Below, one piece after another: positions 6,832 through 15,789 of a DNA stretch of 64,000 nucleotides (position 1 is its first letter; every line of letters starts with the position of its first letter). The stretch comes from Mycolicibacterium neworleansense (GTDB lineage: Bacteria; Actinomycetota; Actinomycetes; Mycobacteriales; Mycobacteriaceae). The notes below the pieces were generated by a model, which saw nothing but the letters and a program-made list of their open reading frames with translations, was not told where the DNA came from and ran no database searches. A program made the translations under genes and the position numbers. Where the stretch lies: assembly GCF_001245615.1 (NCBI RefSeq), contig NZ_CWKH01000001.1, forward strand, positions 1,798,001 through 1,862,000, given 5' to 3'.

Positions 6832-8412
6832 ATGCGTCATCAGCTGGTGAAAGCCCTGAGAAGGTCGGCGGTCGCCGTGCCCGTTCTGTCACTTGGGCTG
6901 CTCACTGCATGCTCACCGCTGTTCGCCGCAGATCCGCGCTACGCCACCAACTCCGGTGCCCACCCGCAGGGGCAGCCGATCACCACCGCGGCCGCCCCGC
7001 CCGGGCCGCCCGGCATCGAAGCGCCCAAGAACGACCTGTCCTGGCATGACTGCACCCCGCGGTTGTTCGACGGGGCCGGCGTGCAGCCGCCCGCCGATGT
7101 GACGCTGGACTGCGCCACCTACGACGCCGACCTCGACTCCATCAACGGGGCCACCGGCACGATCAGCATCGGCGTGGTGCGGGCCCGGTCCAAGCAGACA
7201 CCGGCCGACGCCGGTCCGCTGGTGATGACCACCGGCTCCGACGTTCCCACCTCGGTGCAGCTGCCGACCTGGCTGGCGCGCTCGGGCACCGACATCCTCA
7301 AGACGCATCCCATCGTCGCCGTGGACCGGCGCGGCATCGGCATGTCCGGCGCCCTGGATTGTCGCGATGTCTACGACCGCCAGGAAATGCTGGACCAGAC
7401 GCAGTTCCAGGCCGGCGACGATCCGGTGGCCAACCTCGGTGAGGTCACCATGACGGCCACCACCAGCTGCACCGACACGATCGCCCCGGGCGACTCGGCC
7501 TACGACAACGCACACGCCGCCGAAGATCTGGAACGGCTGCGCAGCACCTGGGACGTGCCGTCACTGGCGCTACTGGGCATCGGCAACGGTGCTCAGGTGG
7601 CGCTGGCCTACGCGGGCTCACACCCCAACAAGGTGTCGCGGCTGGTTCTGGACTCCCCTCTGCCACTGGCCATCGGCGCCGAGGCCGCGGCCGAGCAGCG
7701 CATCAAGGGACAGCAGGCCGCGCTGGATGCATTCGCCGCGCAATGCGTGGCCACCAACTGCGCCCTGGCCCCCGATCCGAAGGGCGCCGTCGACGCGCTG
7801 CTGGCCGACGCCCGCGCCGGACGCGGCCCCGGCGGCGCCTCGGTGGCCACCCTGGCCGACGCGATCACCACCGGGATGGGCTTTCCCCAGGGCGACCGGG
7901 TGGCGGCCACCAACAACCTGGCCAATGCCTTGGCCGCCGCTCGCGCCGGGGACACCGGTCCGATCTCGGGCTTGATCACCCAGGCCGACAACCTGCGCCA
8001 GACCGACGGCCAGTTCGTCAACGCATGCAGCGACGCGCTCAACCGGCCCACCCCCGACCGGGTCCGCGAACTCGTCGTCGCCTGGGGCAAGCTCTACCCG
8101 CAGTTCGGCGCCGTCGGCGCGCTGAATCTGGTCAAATGCCTCAACTGGCCCAGCAGCACCGCACCGAAAGACCCGCAGGACCTCAAGATTCCGGTACTGC
8201 TGCTCGGTGTGCGCAACGACCCGATCGTCGGCAACGAGGGCGTCGCCGCCGTCGCCGCGACCATCATCAACGCCGGCGCCAACAACCGTCGGGTGATGTG
8301 GCAGGGCATCGGCCACGGCGCCAGCATCTACACCCCGTGCGCGCTGCCCCCGCTGACGGGCTACCTCGACAGCGGCAAACTGCCCGAGACCGACACGTAC
8401 TGTCCCGCCTGA
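6832..8412 (+). CDS. lipoprotein, TAP-family alpha/beta hydrolase (Rv2672-like), nucleophile Ser apparently absent
   Basis: 526-residue exported protein in the Streptomyces tripeptidyl-aminopeptidase / Hip1 family. The N-terminus has a lipobox (LLTAC, Cys about 27), so it is probably lipid-anchored outside the membrane. The alpha/beta-hydrolase core and C-terminal TAP-like domain are complete, with LLGVRNDPIVGNEG (acid) and WQGIGHGA (His). The nucleophile elbow reads L-L-G-I-G-N-G-A, with Gly where G-x-S-x-G is expected. Either the enzyme is inactive, or another residue serves. ATG 6832 gives a compact signal peptide; GTG 6823 is an in-frame alternative. Confidence 0.85.
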   Translation: MRHQLVKALRRSAVAVPVLSLGLLTACSPLFAADPRYATNSGAHPQGQPITTAAAPPGPPGIEAPKNDLSWHDCTPRLFDGAGVQPPADVTLDCATYDADLDSINGATGTISIGVVRARSKQTPADAGPLVMTTGSDVPTSVQLPTWLARSGTDILKTHPIVAVDRRGIGMSGALDCRDVYDRQEMLDQTQFQAGDDPVANLGEVTMTATTSCTDTIAPGDSAYDNAHAAEDLERLRSTWDVPSLALLGIGNGAQVALAYAGSHPNKVSRLVLDSPLPLAIGAEAAAEQRIKGQQAALDAFAAQCVATNCALAPDPKGAVDALLADARAGRGPGGASVATLADAITTGMGFPQGDRVAATNNLANALAAARAGDTGPISGLITQADNLRQTDGQFVNACSDALNRPTPDRVRELVVAWGKLYPQFGAVGALNLVKCLNWPSSTAPKDPQDLKIPVLLLGVRNDPIVGNEGVAAVAATIINAGANNRRVMWQGIGHGASIYTPCALPPLTGYLDSGKLPETDTYCPA

Positions 8413-8448
8413 CGCGGGGCCCGATCGACGTCGGTATAAGGTTCGCTG

Positions 8449-9747
8449 GTGGCTGCAGCAGAATCCCCGACAAATTCAGTCATGGTCGGTCTTCTGAACC
8501 CCTTCCGTCCCCGCACCTCCCCGCCGAGCACCGCCACGGTGCTGCGCTCGGTGCTGTGGCCGCTGGCGATCCTGTCGATCATCCATCGCAGCTACGTGCT
8601 GGCCACCAACGGCTACATCACCGACGACTTCGGTCCGGTGTACCGCGCGGTGTCGAACTTCCGGCGGCACTGGGCCATCTACAACGAGCACTTCAGCTAC
8701 GTCGACCCGCACTACCTGTACCCACCAGGCGGCACCCTGCTGCTGGCGCCGTTCGGGTTCCTTCCCGAGTTCGCGTCACGCTTCTGGTTCGTCGCGATCA
8801 ACGCGGTGGCCGTGATCATCGCGGCCGCGCTTCTGGTGCGCCTCTTCAAGTTCTCGCTCACCTCGGTGGCCCTGCCGGCTCTGCTGCTGGCCATGTTCTG
8901 CACCGAATCAGTCACCAACACATTGGTTTTCACCAACATCAATGGCTGCATCCTGCTCGCCGAGGTGCTGTTCTTCACCTGGCTGTTGTCGGGCAAGGTG
9001 AGCCATCAGTGGTGGGCCGGCGCGGCGATCGGGATGACGCTGGTGGTCAAACCCCTGCTCGGCGTGCTGCTGCTACTACCCCTGCTGAACCGGCAGTGGC
9101 GCGCATTGGTGACGGCGATCGCGGTGCCGGTCGTGTTCAACGCCGTCGCCTGGCCGCTGTCGGCCGACCCGATGGGCTTCGTGCGCAACACGTTGCCGTA
9201 CATCATGCAGACCCGCGACTACTTCAACTCCGCCATCTTGGGCAACGGCATCTATTACGGGCTGCCGATGTGGCTGATCGTCGCGCTGCGGGTGACGTTC
9301 GTGGTGCTCGCCGCGGTCAGCCTGTGGCTGTTGTACCGCTACTACCGAGAGCGCGATCAGCTGTTCTGGATGCTGACTTCCTCGGGCGTACTGCTGATCA
9401 CCTCGTGGCTGGTGCTCTCACTGGCCCAGGGCTACTACTCGATGACGCTGTTCCCGTTCCTGATGACGGTGGTGCTGCCGAACTCGGTGCTCCGCAACTG
9501 GCCGGCCTGGCTGGCGGTATACGGATTCATGACGATGGACCGCTGGCTGCTGTGGCGCTGGCCGACCACCGGACGGTTCCTCGAGTACATGAAGATCACC
9601 TACGGCTGGTCGCTCATGCTGGTCGTGGTGTTCTGCGTGCTGTACTTCCGCTATCTGGATGCCAAGCAGGACGGCAGGCTCGACGAAGGCATCGACCCGC
9701 CGTGGCTGACCCGGTCCAATGAGCCCAAGGAAGCCGAGTCAGTCTGA
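8449..9747 (+). CDS. aftC: alpha-(1->3)-arabinofuranosyltransferase AftC
   Basis: 432-residue polytopic membrane glycosyltransferase of the GT87 (DUF2029) family, located as Rv2673 is after Rv2672. It installs the alpha-1,3 branch points of arabinan in arabinogalactan and lipoarabinomannan, using decaprenyl-phosphoarabinose on the outer face of the membrane. The first luminal loop carries the acidic pair of GT-C enzymes (GYITDDFGPVYRAV) and the stretch HYLYPPGG. About ten membrane helices follow. GTG 8449 starts 36 bp after the upstream stop. The 3' end overlaps the convergent methyltransferase by 9 bp. Confidence 0.9.
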   Translation: MAAAESPTNSVMVGLLNPFRPRTSPPSTATVLRSVLWPLAILSIIHRSYVLATNGYITDDFGPVYRAVSNFRRHWAIYNEHFSYVDPHYLYPPGGTLLLAPFGFLPEFASRFWFVAINAVAVIIAAALLVRLFKFSLTSVALPALLLAMFCTESVTNTLVFTNINGCILLAEVLFFTWLLSGKVSHQWWAGAAIGMTLVVKPLLGVLLLLPLLNRQWRALVTAIAVPVVFNAVAWPLSADPMGFVRNTLPYIMQTRDYFNSAILGNGIYYGLPMWLIVALRVTFVVLAAVSLWLLYRYYRERDQLFWMLTSSGVLLITSWLVLSLAQGYYSMTLFPFLMTVVLPNSVLRNWPAWLAVYGFMTMDRWLLWRWPTTGRFLEYMKITYGWSLMLVVVFCVLYFRYLDAKQDGRLDEGIDPPWLTRSNEPKEAESV

Positions 9748-10311
9748 GGTGAACTGCATGACCTGCCCCGCCAGCCGGGTCCGGGTCTGCATCTGCAAGC
9801 CGTGACGCGCGCAGACCTCGTCGAGTTCGGCGGGATTCACCAGCCGGAACGGTGACCGGTCGAGCCGGTGGATCGCGGTCGCCATCGGGGTGCGGGTCAG
9901 GTCGTAGCCGGTGAACACCCCGCCTGGCCGCAACACCCGGGCGATCTCGGCGACGGCCTTCTCCCACTCCACGATGTGGTGCAGCATCAGGCAGCTGAGT
10001 ACCGAATCGAACGAGTCGTCGGCGAACGGCAGATCGGTGGCGTCGGCCCCGCGCACGGTCACGTCCGGAAATACCTGCAGCCGACGGGCCGCGGTGCGCA
10101 CCATGGCCGGGTCGAAATCGGTCGCGGTGATGGCCAGCTCCGGATGGGCCTGCCGCAGTCGCGCCGCGATATCACCACTGCCCGAACCGATTTCGAGACA
10201 GTCGCGACCCAGGCGTTCGATCGGGATGCTGCCGAGCACGGCCTGCCCGGTCCCGCCCCGCCACAGCGCTGTCTTGCAGAAGGCGCGCTCGATCTGTGAC
10301 ATTGCCGGCAT
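9739..10311 (-). CDS. class I SAM-dependent methyltransferase
   Basis: 190-residue methyltransferase of the UbiE/Methyltransf_11 type. SAM-binding motif I is DCLEIGSGSGDIAARL; the acidic residue ending strand 2 is in ITATDFDPAMV; motif III-like GADATDLPFADDSFDSVLSCLMLHH and the post-motif VLRPGGVFTGYD complete the fold. The substrate is unknown. It lies convergent to aftC and head to tail with the AraC regulator. Confidence 0.85.
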   Translation of the reverse strand: MPAMSQIERAFCKTALWRGGTGQAVLGSIPIERLGRDCLEIGSGSGDIAARLRQAHPELAITATDFDPAMVRTAARRLQVFPDVTVRGADATDLPFADDSFDSVLSCLMLHHIVEWEKAVAEIARVLRPGGVFTGYDLTRTPMATAIHRLDRSPFRLVNPAELDEVCARHGLQMQTRTRLAGQVMQFTSD

Positions 10312-10383
10312 GTGAGCTCCCGTCGTCGTAGGACCTCCAGCATCGCGCGGTGTCCGGCTCAGCGCTTGAACGGATCCGTCCGG

Positions 10384-11130
10384 TCAGCCCAATGCCCGCA
10401 CCACGTCGCTGGGCGCGATACCGGTCAGCTCACGGCACACTCTGGTGGCATGCGCGCCGTCGGCGAATCCGGCCCGGTGCGCCGCATCGGTGATGGAGGT
10501 ACCCGCGCTCAGGTGCTCCAACGCGGCCAGCAGTCGGGTCCACCGCGCCGTCGCCGCGAACGAGGTCCCGGTCTGCTTCCGGAAAAGCCGGCCCAGGTAG
10601 TCCGCCGACACCGCCACCTCCCCGGCGACCGAACCGAGATCGGTACGACTCGGTATCCGGGCGGTGACGAGTTCGATCGCCTGGCGCACCTGAGGGTGTA
10701 CCGCGCCTGCGGTGACGCCGGCCCTGGCGAGCAGCGCGTCGACCACCATGCCTGCCGCACCGGACAGATCCTCGGCCCGCACGGCGGCCGCCACCGCCGA
10801 GGTCAGCGGCTCGGCGCCGTTGATCGCCCACAGGCCGGGACTGCCGCCGTGCGTCTGGATGGCGGCGTTGAGCGTTGTCGCCGTGTCTGTTTCGGGGCTC
10901 AGGTAGATCGACAGCGCTGCGCTCGCGCCGTCCGGCCGCATTGCGTGCCGGGTGCCACTGGCCACCGCCGCGATGCAGCAGCGCTCTTCGGCTCCGTCGC
11001 CGGCCACCACCGCGAGCGGGCCATCGATCCCCACCGCGAGCTGGACCGCGGGATGGTGGTGCACCTCGATGTCACCGAACGAACCCGCGACCACCGTCAT
11101 GCCGGGTCCGGTGGTCCAGCTACCGCGCAT
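10384..11130 (-). CDS. AraC-family transcriptional regulator
   Basis: 248 residues with a C-terminal double helix-turn-helix (about 150-248), including DLGSVAGEVAVSADYLGRLFRKQTG and the second helix region ITDAAHRAGFADGAHATRVCRELTGIAPSDV. The N-terminal half resembles a small cupin-like ligand domain (EVHHHPAVQLAVGIDGPL). ATG 11130 is preferred because the longer in-frame start (11220) would overlap the divergent msrB start codon and leave no promoter. The 88 bp between the two genes could serve both; regulation of msrB is possible but not shown. Confidence 0.8.
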   Translation of the reverse strand: MRGSWTTGPGMTVVAGSFGDIEVHHHPAVQLAVGIDGPLAVVAGDGAEERCCIAAVASGTRHAMRPDGASAALSIYLSPETDTATTLNAAIQTHGGSPGLWAINGAEPLTSAVAAAVRAEDLSGAAGMVVDALLARAGVTAGAVHPQVRQAIELVTARIPSRTDLGSVAGEVAVSADYLGRLFRKQTGTSFAATARWTRLLAALEHLSAGTSITDAAHRAGFADGAHATRVCRELTGIAPSDVVRALG

Positions 11131-11218
11131 ACCGCAGGCTACCGCGGGCGCAGCGGCGCTGCGCTTGTGGATCCGTCGTACCTGGCGCACACCGGCGGAC
11201 AGCACGTAATTTGGGTTC

Positions 11219-11635
11219 ATGACGACCGACGGTCCCAAGCTGCAACTGACCGATGACGAATGGCGCGAGAAGCTGACCCCGGAGGAATTCGCGGTGCTGC
11301 GTCGGGCGGGTACCGAGCGGCCCTTCACGGGCGAGTACACCGACACCAAGACCGAGGGCGTCTACGAATGCCGGGCCTGCGGCGCCGAGTTGTTCCGCAG
11401 CTCCGAGAAGTTCGAATCGCATTGCGGCTGGCCGTCGTTCTTCGATCCGGCGGATTCCGCCGCGGTGATCCTGCGGTCGGACACCTCGCTGGGCATGCGC
11501 CGCGTCGAGGTGCTGTGCGCGAACTGCCACAGCCACCTGGGGCATGTGTTCGAGGGCGAGGGTTATCCCACGCCCACCGACCAGCGCTACTGCATCAACT
11601 CCATCTCACTGAAGCTGGTGCCCGCGTCCGAGTGA
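11219..11635 (+). CDS. msrB: peptide methionine-(R)-sulfoxide reductase MsrB
   Basis: 138 residues, equivalent to Rv2674. MsrB repairs the R-sulfoxide of methionine in oxidised proteins. Two CxxC zinc pairs (CRAC and CANC) and the catalytic C-terminal motif [11 protein letters not shown] are present, as are [13 protein letters not shown] and [12 protein letters not shown]. The length is normal. The start ATG 11219 is unambiguous. The next gene is convergent with a 9-bp gap. Confidence 0.95.
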   Translation: MTTDGPKLQLTDDEWREKLTPEEFAVLRRAGTERPFTGEYTDTKTEGVYECRACGAELFRSSEKFESHCGWPSFFDPADSAAVILRSDTSLGMRRVEVLCANCHSHLGHVFEGEGYPTPTDQRYCINSISLKLVPASE

Positions 11636-11644
11636 CGGGCGGCC

Positions 11645-12388
11645 TCAGTCGAGCCGGGTGGCGTGCACTTCCCAGAACGGCATGTGCACCCGGCCCTCGA
11701 CCAGCCAAGGTTCGATGACCCGCAGCCGCTCCAGCACCGGGGCCATCTGGTCGGCCATGTCGGGGTTGCGCGCGGCCATCGTCTCGAACGCCTCGACGCT
11801 GACGTTGCCCTGGTACGTGGTGGTGCCGAGGTAGGTGATCTCCCAGCCGCCGTCCGGAAGGACCTCACGGAAATCGTCGGCACTCATCGACCGCGGCATC
11901 TTGAAGCCGTTGACGTTGTGCTCACCGAATTCGTACATGTACAGCCGCGCACCGGGTTTCGTGGCCCGATGCAGTGCCCGCACGTACGACTTCTGCAGCT
12001 CGGGCTCACCGGTGAAAACGTGGTAGAAGGCGGTGTCGACGACGGTGTCGAACCGCCCCTCCAGCCCTTCCAGCTTGGTCGCGTCGGCCACCTGGAAATC
12101 GACCGTCACGCCGGCTTTCCGGGCATTTTCCCGGGCCCGCTCGATCGCAGACGGTGACGCGTCAACGCCCGTGGCCGACAACCCTTTTGACGCGTAGTGG
12201 ATGGCGTGGTGGCCGGGTCCGGTGCCGGGGTCGAGCACCTCGCCCTTGACGGCGCCGAGGGCGACGAGCTGCTGCACCACCGGCTGCGGCCCACCGATGT
12301 CCCACGGCGTCGCGGCGGGCAGGCCGTGCGCTGTCCGCTCGTCGCGGTACATCTCTTCGAAGCGGTCGGATTCTTGCGGAGCAGTCAT
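11645..12388 (-). CDS. SAM-dependent methyltransferase (Rv2675c-like)
   Basis: 247 residues. The start is MTAPQESDRFEEMYRDER; the glycine loop is EVLDPGTGPGHHAIHYA; DASPSAIERARENARKAG follows, and then FQVADATKLEGLEGRFDTVVDTAFYHV. The fold resembles tellurite-resistance TehB-type and thiopurine methyltransferases. Position next to msrB and hemQ equals Rv2675c. The substrate is unknown. It is transcribed towards msrB, away from the haem operon, and is separated from hemQ by a 199-bp spacer full of hairpins. Confidence 0.83.
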   Translation of the reverse strand: MTAPQESDRFEEMYRDERTAHGLPAATPWDIGGPQPVVQQLVALGAVKGEVLDPGTGPGHHAIHYASKGLSATGVDASPSAIERARENARKAGVTVDFQVADATKLEGLEGRFDTVVDTAFYHVFTGEPELQKSYVRALHRATKPGARLYMYEFGEHNVNGFKMPRSMSADDFREVLPDGGWEITYLGTTTYQGNVSVEAFETMAARNPDMADQMAPVLERLRVIEPWLVEGRVHMPFWEVHATRLD

Positions 12389-12453
12389 GCCCGCGAGGGT
12401 AGACCCGCTGACTGAAAGCTCAGGTCAATCCGCCTGCCACCAGTCACACCCAC

Positions 12454-12501
12454 TGTCACGCTGGAGTGGCGGTCGACGGCCAGGGCCACTCTGGCGTGAC
12501 A
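12454..12501. repeat. REP-like hairpin, copy 1
   Basis: An imperfect 17-bp inverted repeat, TGTCACGCTGGAGTGGC ... GCCACTCTGGCGTGACA, with a 14-nt centre. The two mismatches would be G-U pairs in RNA. Its outer arms are the same as copy 2 at 12526-12573, so the two are copies of one palindromic element placed in tandem in the hemQ-methyltransferase spacer. Confidence 0.7.
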
Positions 12502-12525
12502 ACGGGCACCGAACCAAACCTGCAT

Positions 12526-12573
12526 TGTCACGCTGGAGTGGCTGTCGGGCTCGACAGCCACTCCAGCGTGACA
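12526..12573. repeat. REP-like hairpin, copy 2, perfect 22-bp stem
   Basis: A perfect 22-bp inverted repeat (arms 12526-12547 and 12552-12573) with a 4-nt GGCT loop. It begins with the same TGTCACGCTGGAGTGGC as copy 1. It lies 14 bp downstream of the hemQ stop on the minus strand and may also end or stabilise the haem operon transcript, but no T-tract follows it on that strand. Confidence 0.75.
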
Positions 12574-12587
12574 AAACGAAGAGAATG

Positions 12588-13283
12588 CTAGGGCAGCTTG
12601 GCGACCAGATCCTCGACGCTGACCCGCGGCCCGGTGAAGAACGGGGTCTCCTCGCGGGTGTGGCGACGGGCGTCGGTGGCCCGCAGATCCCGCATCAGGT
12701 CGACGATGCGGTGCAGCTCGGGCGCCTCGAAGGCCAGGATCCACTCGTAGTCGCCGAGGGCGAACGCGGGCACCGTGTTGGCCCGCACGTCCTTGTAGCC
12801 ACGGGCGGCCATGCCGTGCTCGCTCAGCATGCGGCGACGCTCTTCGTCGGGCAGCAGGTACCACTCGTAGGAGCGGACGAACGGGTACACGCAGATGTAG
12901 TTGCCCGGGTCCTCGCCCGCGATGAACGCCGGGACGTGGCTCTTGTTGAACTCAGCCGGCCGGTGCAGCGCCACGCTGCTCCACACCGGGTCACTGATCC
13001 GGCCCAGCGCGGTGGCGCGGCGGAAGTCCGAGTAGGTGGCCTGCAGCGCCTCGATGTTGTCGGCGTGGGTCCAGACCATGAAGTCGGCGTCGGCCCGCAG
13101 GCCGGCCACGTCGTACAGGCCGCGCACGACCACACCACGCTCTTCCTGGGTCTTGAAGAATGCCGCCGCCTCCTCGGTCACCTCGGCGCGATCCTCGCCG
13201 AGTTCACCGGGGCTCACCGCGAACACCGAGAACATCAGGTAGCGGATGGTGGAGTTGAGTTCGTCGTAGTCGAGCTTGGCCAT
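12588..13283 (-). CDS. hemQ: coproheme decarboxylase HemQ (ChdC)
   Basis: 231-residue chlorite-dismutase-fold protein, equivalent to Rv2676c. In the coproporphyrin-dependent pathway it converts iron-coproporphyrin III to haem b with peroxide. The family stretches [31 protein letters not shown] (probable redox Tyr and proximal His region) and [24 protein letters not shown] are intact. ATG 13283 is used; earlier in-frame codons are inside hemY. The gap to hemY is 4 bp, so it belongs to the hemE-hemY-hemQ operon. Confidence 0.93.
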   Translation of the reverse strand: MAKLDYDELNSTIRYLMFSVFAVSPGELGEDRAEVTEEAAAFFKTQEERGVVVRGLYDVAGLRADADFMVWTHADNIEALQATYSDFRRATALGRISDPVWSSVALHRPAEFNKSHVPAFIAGEDPGNYICVYPFVRSYEWYLLPDEERRRMLSEHGMAARGYKDVRANTVPAFALGDYEWILAFEAPELHRIVDLMRDLRATDARRHTREETPFFTGPRVSVEDLVAKLP

Positions 13284-13287
13284 AGGC

Positions 13288-14643
13288 CTATCGTGCCACG
13301 CCGCTGTACACCAGTTCCGCGGCCGCCCGGGTGGCGGTCCCCACACACGCCGGCACTCCGATCCCGTCCAGATAACCGCCCGCCACCGCCAGCGTCGGCG
13401 GCAGCCCCGCACGTAGTTCCGCGATCAGATCAGCGTGGCCGGGACCGTACTGCGGCATCGCGTCGATCCAGCGGTGGACGTGGCTGTCCACCGGCTCCAC
13501 CGCGACGCCGAACAACGTGTTCAGATCGCGGGCCGACCAGGCCAGCAAGTCCTCATCGCCGGTGTTGGCGGCCATGTCGTCGCCGTAACGACCGAACGAC
13601 AGCCGCACCATCTCGACGTTCCCGCGGCGGCCCCACTTGCGCGACGACATCGTGATCGCCTTGGCGTTGAGTCGTTCTCCTGCGGCGACGAGCACACCGG
13701 ATTGCTGCGGCAACGGGGTGCCACCGGGCAGCGCCAAGGCCACCACGGCCGCCGAGGCCACGCGGATGCGCCTGGCCGCCGCCGCCGTGCGCGGTGCGAT
13801 GTGTTCGATCAGCGACGGCAGGTGCGGCGCAGGCACGGCCAGCAGCACCGCGTCGGCGTACCAGCTCGCGCCCTCGTCGTCGAGCACCGACCAGCCGCGG
13901 CCGCGACGATCCACCCGCACCGCGGCGACCTGAGCCCACCGCACGTCGGCGCGGCGCCGCAACTCCTCCAGCAGCACGGTGTAGCCGCCGTCGACCGCAC
14001 CGAACACCGGGGCGCCCGACGGTGGCGGCAGCGCCTCACGCACCGCATCGGTGAGGCTTCTGGCCCCACGGTCCAGGGCGGCCGCCAGCGAGGGCACCGC
14101 CGAACGCAACCCGATGGTGGCCGAGGACCCGGCATACACGCCGGTCAGGAGCGGGTCGACGGACCGGGTCACCACCTGCGGACCGAACCGGTCACCGACC
14201 AGCTCGGCGACCGACGGATCGGCGCCCCGGCTCCACTGCAGGGGGCGGGAACGCTCGTCGAGGATGCGGGCCACCGTCTCGTCGTCGACGAGACCGAGCA
14301 GCGACGACGCCTGCGCCGGGATGCCCTGCAGGGTCCCCTGCGGCAACTGGTGCAGCCGTGCCCCGCTGTAGATCAGCGGTCGCGTGCCGGTGGGACTGAG
14401 CTGACGGCCCGCCAGCCCCAGCTCGCCGAGCAGGTCCAGCATCTCGGGCCTGCGCACGATGAACGCCTCGGCGCCCACATCGAAGGGCTGCCCGCCGACC
14501 CGTTCGGTGCGCAGCACCCCGCCGAGCCGGTCAGCCGGGTCGAGCAGCGTGATCGCCGCGCGGGGGCCGGCCGCGAGCCGCAGCCGGTACGCGGCGACCA
14601 GTCCCGAAATACCGCCGCCGACAACGCAATAGGACGCACTCAC
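13288..14643 (-). CDS. hemY: coproporphyrinogen III / protoporphyrinogen oxidase HemY
   Basis: 451-residue FAD enzyme, equivalent to Rv2677c (also called hemG). It oxidises the porphyrinogen ring after HemE in the actinobacterial route that ends with HemQ. The FAD-binding start is [15 protein letters not shown]; further marks are [27 protein letters not shown] and the C-terminal [23 protein letters not shown] 14643 overlaps the hemE stop (GTGA), which implies coupled translation. Because hemE is shifted upstream, the same frame now also reads continuously from hemE into hemY. Confidence 0.9.
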   Translation of the reverse strand: MSASYCVVGGGISGLVAAYRLRLAAGPRAAITLLDPADRLGGVLRTERVGGQPFDVGAEAFIVRRPEMLDLLGELGLAGRQLSPTGTRPLIYSGARLHQLPQGTLQGIPAQASSLLGLVDDETVARILDERSRPLQWSRGADPSVAELVGDRFGPQVVTRSVDPLLTGVYAGSSATIGLRSAVPSLAAALDRGARSLTDAVREALPPPSGAPVFGAVDGGYTVLLEELRRRADVRWAQVAAVRVDRRGRGWSVLDDEGASWYADAVLLAVPAPHLPSLIEHIAPRTAAAARRIRVASAAVVALALPGGTPLPQQSGVLVAAGERLNAKAITMSSRKWGRRGNVEMVRLSFGRYGDDMAANTGDEDLLAWSARDLNTLFGVAVEPVDSHVHRWIDAMPQYGPGHADLIAELRAGLPPTLAVAGGYLDGIGVPACVGTATRAAAELVYSGVAR

Positions 14644-15678
14644 AGCGAGTGCACCAGCGTCACCGCCTCGGTGATGATGCCGGGATCGGTTGCCGGCAGC
14701 ACACCGTGGCCCAAGTTGAAGACGTGGCCGGCCGCCCCCGCGGCCACCGCGGCGCGCCCGTCCCTCGGCCACCGGCCAGCCGGCCAGCAGCACCACCGGA
14801 TCCAGGTTGCCCTGCAGGGCAGTGCCCGGCTTGACCCGGGCCGCGGCGGCGACCAGCGAGGTGCGCCAGTCCACCCCGACCATGGTGGCCGGGGCGGCAC
14901 CCAGCGCCTCGGACATGGCCCCCAGCAGCTCCGCGGTGCCGACGCCGAAATGGGTCATCGGTACGCCCGCGGCGGCCAAGGTGGCGAACACCCGCGTGGT
15001 GTGCGGGAGCACGTAGGTGCGGTAGTCGGCCAGCGACAGCGTCCCGGCCCAGGAGTCGAACACCTGCAGGGCATCGATCCCGGCGTCGACCTGGGCCTGC
15101 AGGAAGGCGATGGTCAGATCGGTCAGCGCGGTCATCAGCGCGTGCCAGGTGGCGGGCTCGCCAAGCATCATCGCCTTGGTGCGTTCGTGGTGACGGCTGG
15201 GGCCGCCCTCCACCAGGTAGGAGGCCAGCGTGAACGGAGCGCCGGCAAAGCCGATCAGGGGCACCTCGCCCAGCTCGCGCACCAGCATCGAGACGGCGTC
15301 GGTGACCGCTGAAACCTGCACCGGCTCAAGCGGCTTCATGCCCTCGACGTCGGCCACCGAGCGGATCGGGTGTTCGATCACCGGACCCACGTCCGGAACG
15401 ATGTCCAGACCGATCCCGGCCGCCTTCAACGGGACCACGATGTCGGAGAACAGGATCGCCGCGTCGACACCGTGCCTGCGCACCGGCTGGAGGGTGATCT
15501 CGCAGACCAGGTCGGGGTCGAAGCAGGCCTCCAGCATGCGGTGCTGAGCACGCAGCGCGCGGTACTCCGGCAACGAGCGGCCTGCCTGCCGCATGAACCA
15601 CACCGGCACACGGTGCGGGTTGCGGCCGCTGACAGCGGCAAGATATGGGGAATCGGGCAGCTCCCGGCGGGTATTCAT
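14640..15678 (-). pseudogene. hemE: uroporphyrinogen decarboxylase HemE with a frameshift near 14763
   Basis: HemE removes four carboxyls from uroporphyrinogen III. The N-terminal ~305 residues are normal ([38 protein letters not shown]). After LLAGWPVAE the frame is lost: the expected end [27 protein letters not shown]...LVHSL continues in another frame from about 14762 to the stop at 14640. Relative to the family about 8 codons are missing, a net loss near 23 nt. The shifted frame has no stop and runs into hemY, making a 796-residue hemE-hemY reading frame that lacks the conserved VFNLGHG of HemE. Start ATG 15678. The cause is either a small deletion between GC-rich repeats or a consensus error. 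Confidence 0.85.
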
Positions 15679-15789
15679 CGGCTCCTATGGTGCCACGTGC
15701 CCGCGGGCGCGGACCGTTGCCGGTTCGTGACGCCGCGACTTCGGCGCGCCTGCGTCCTGTCCTGGGAGTATCCGCTAGCGTCAAACGCC

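Noticed and set aside
12421..12587. CRISPR array
   Set aside because: Only two palindromic units with no regular unique spacers and no cas genes nearby.
13288..15678. A natural bifunctional HemE-HemY enzyme of 796 residues
   Set aside because: The segment between the two halves ([20 protein letters not shown]...) is low-complexity shadow sequence, the true HemE end is present in another frame, and hemY has its own GTG overlapping the hemE stop. A frameshift explains it better than a designed fusion.
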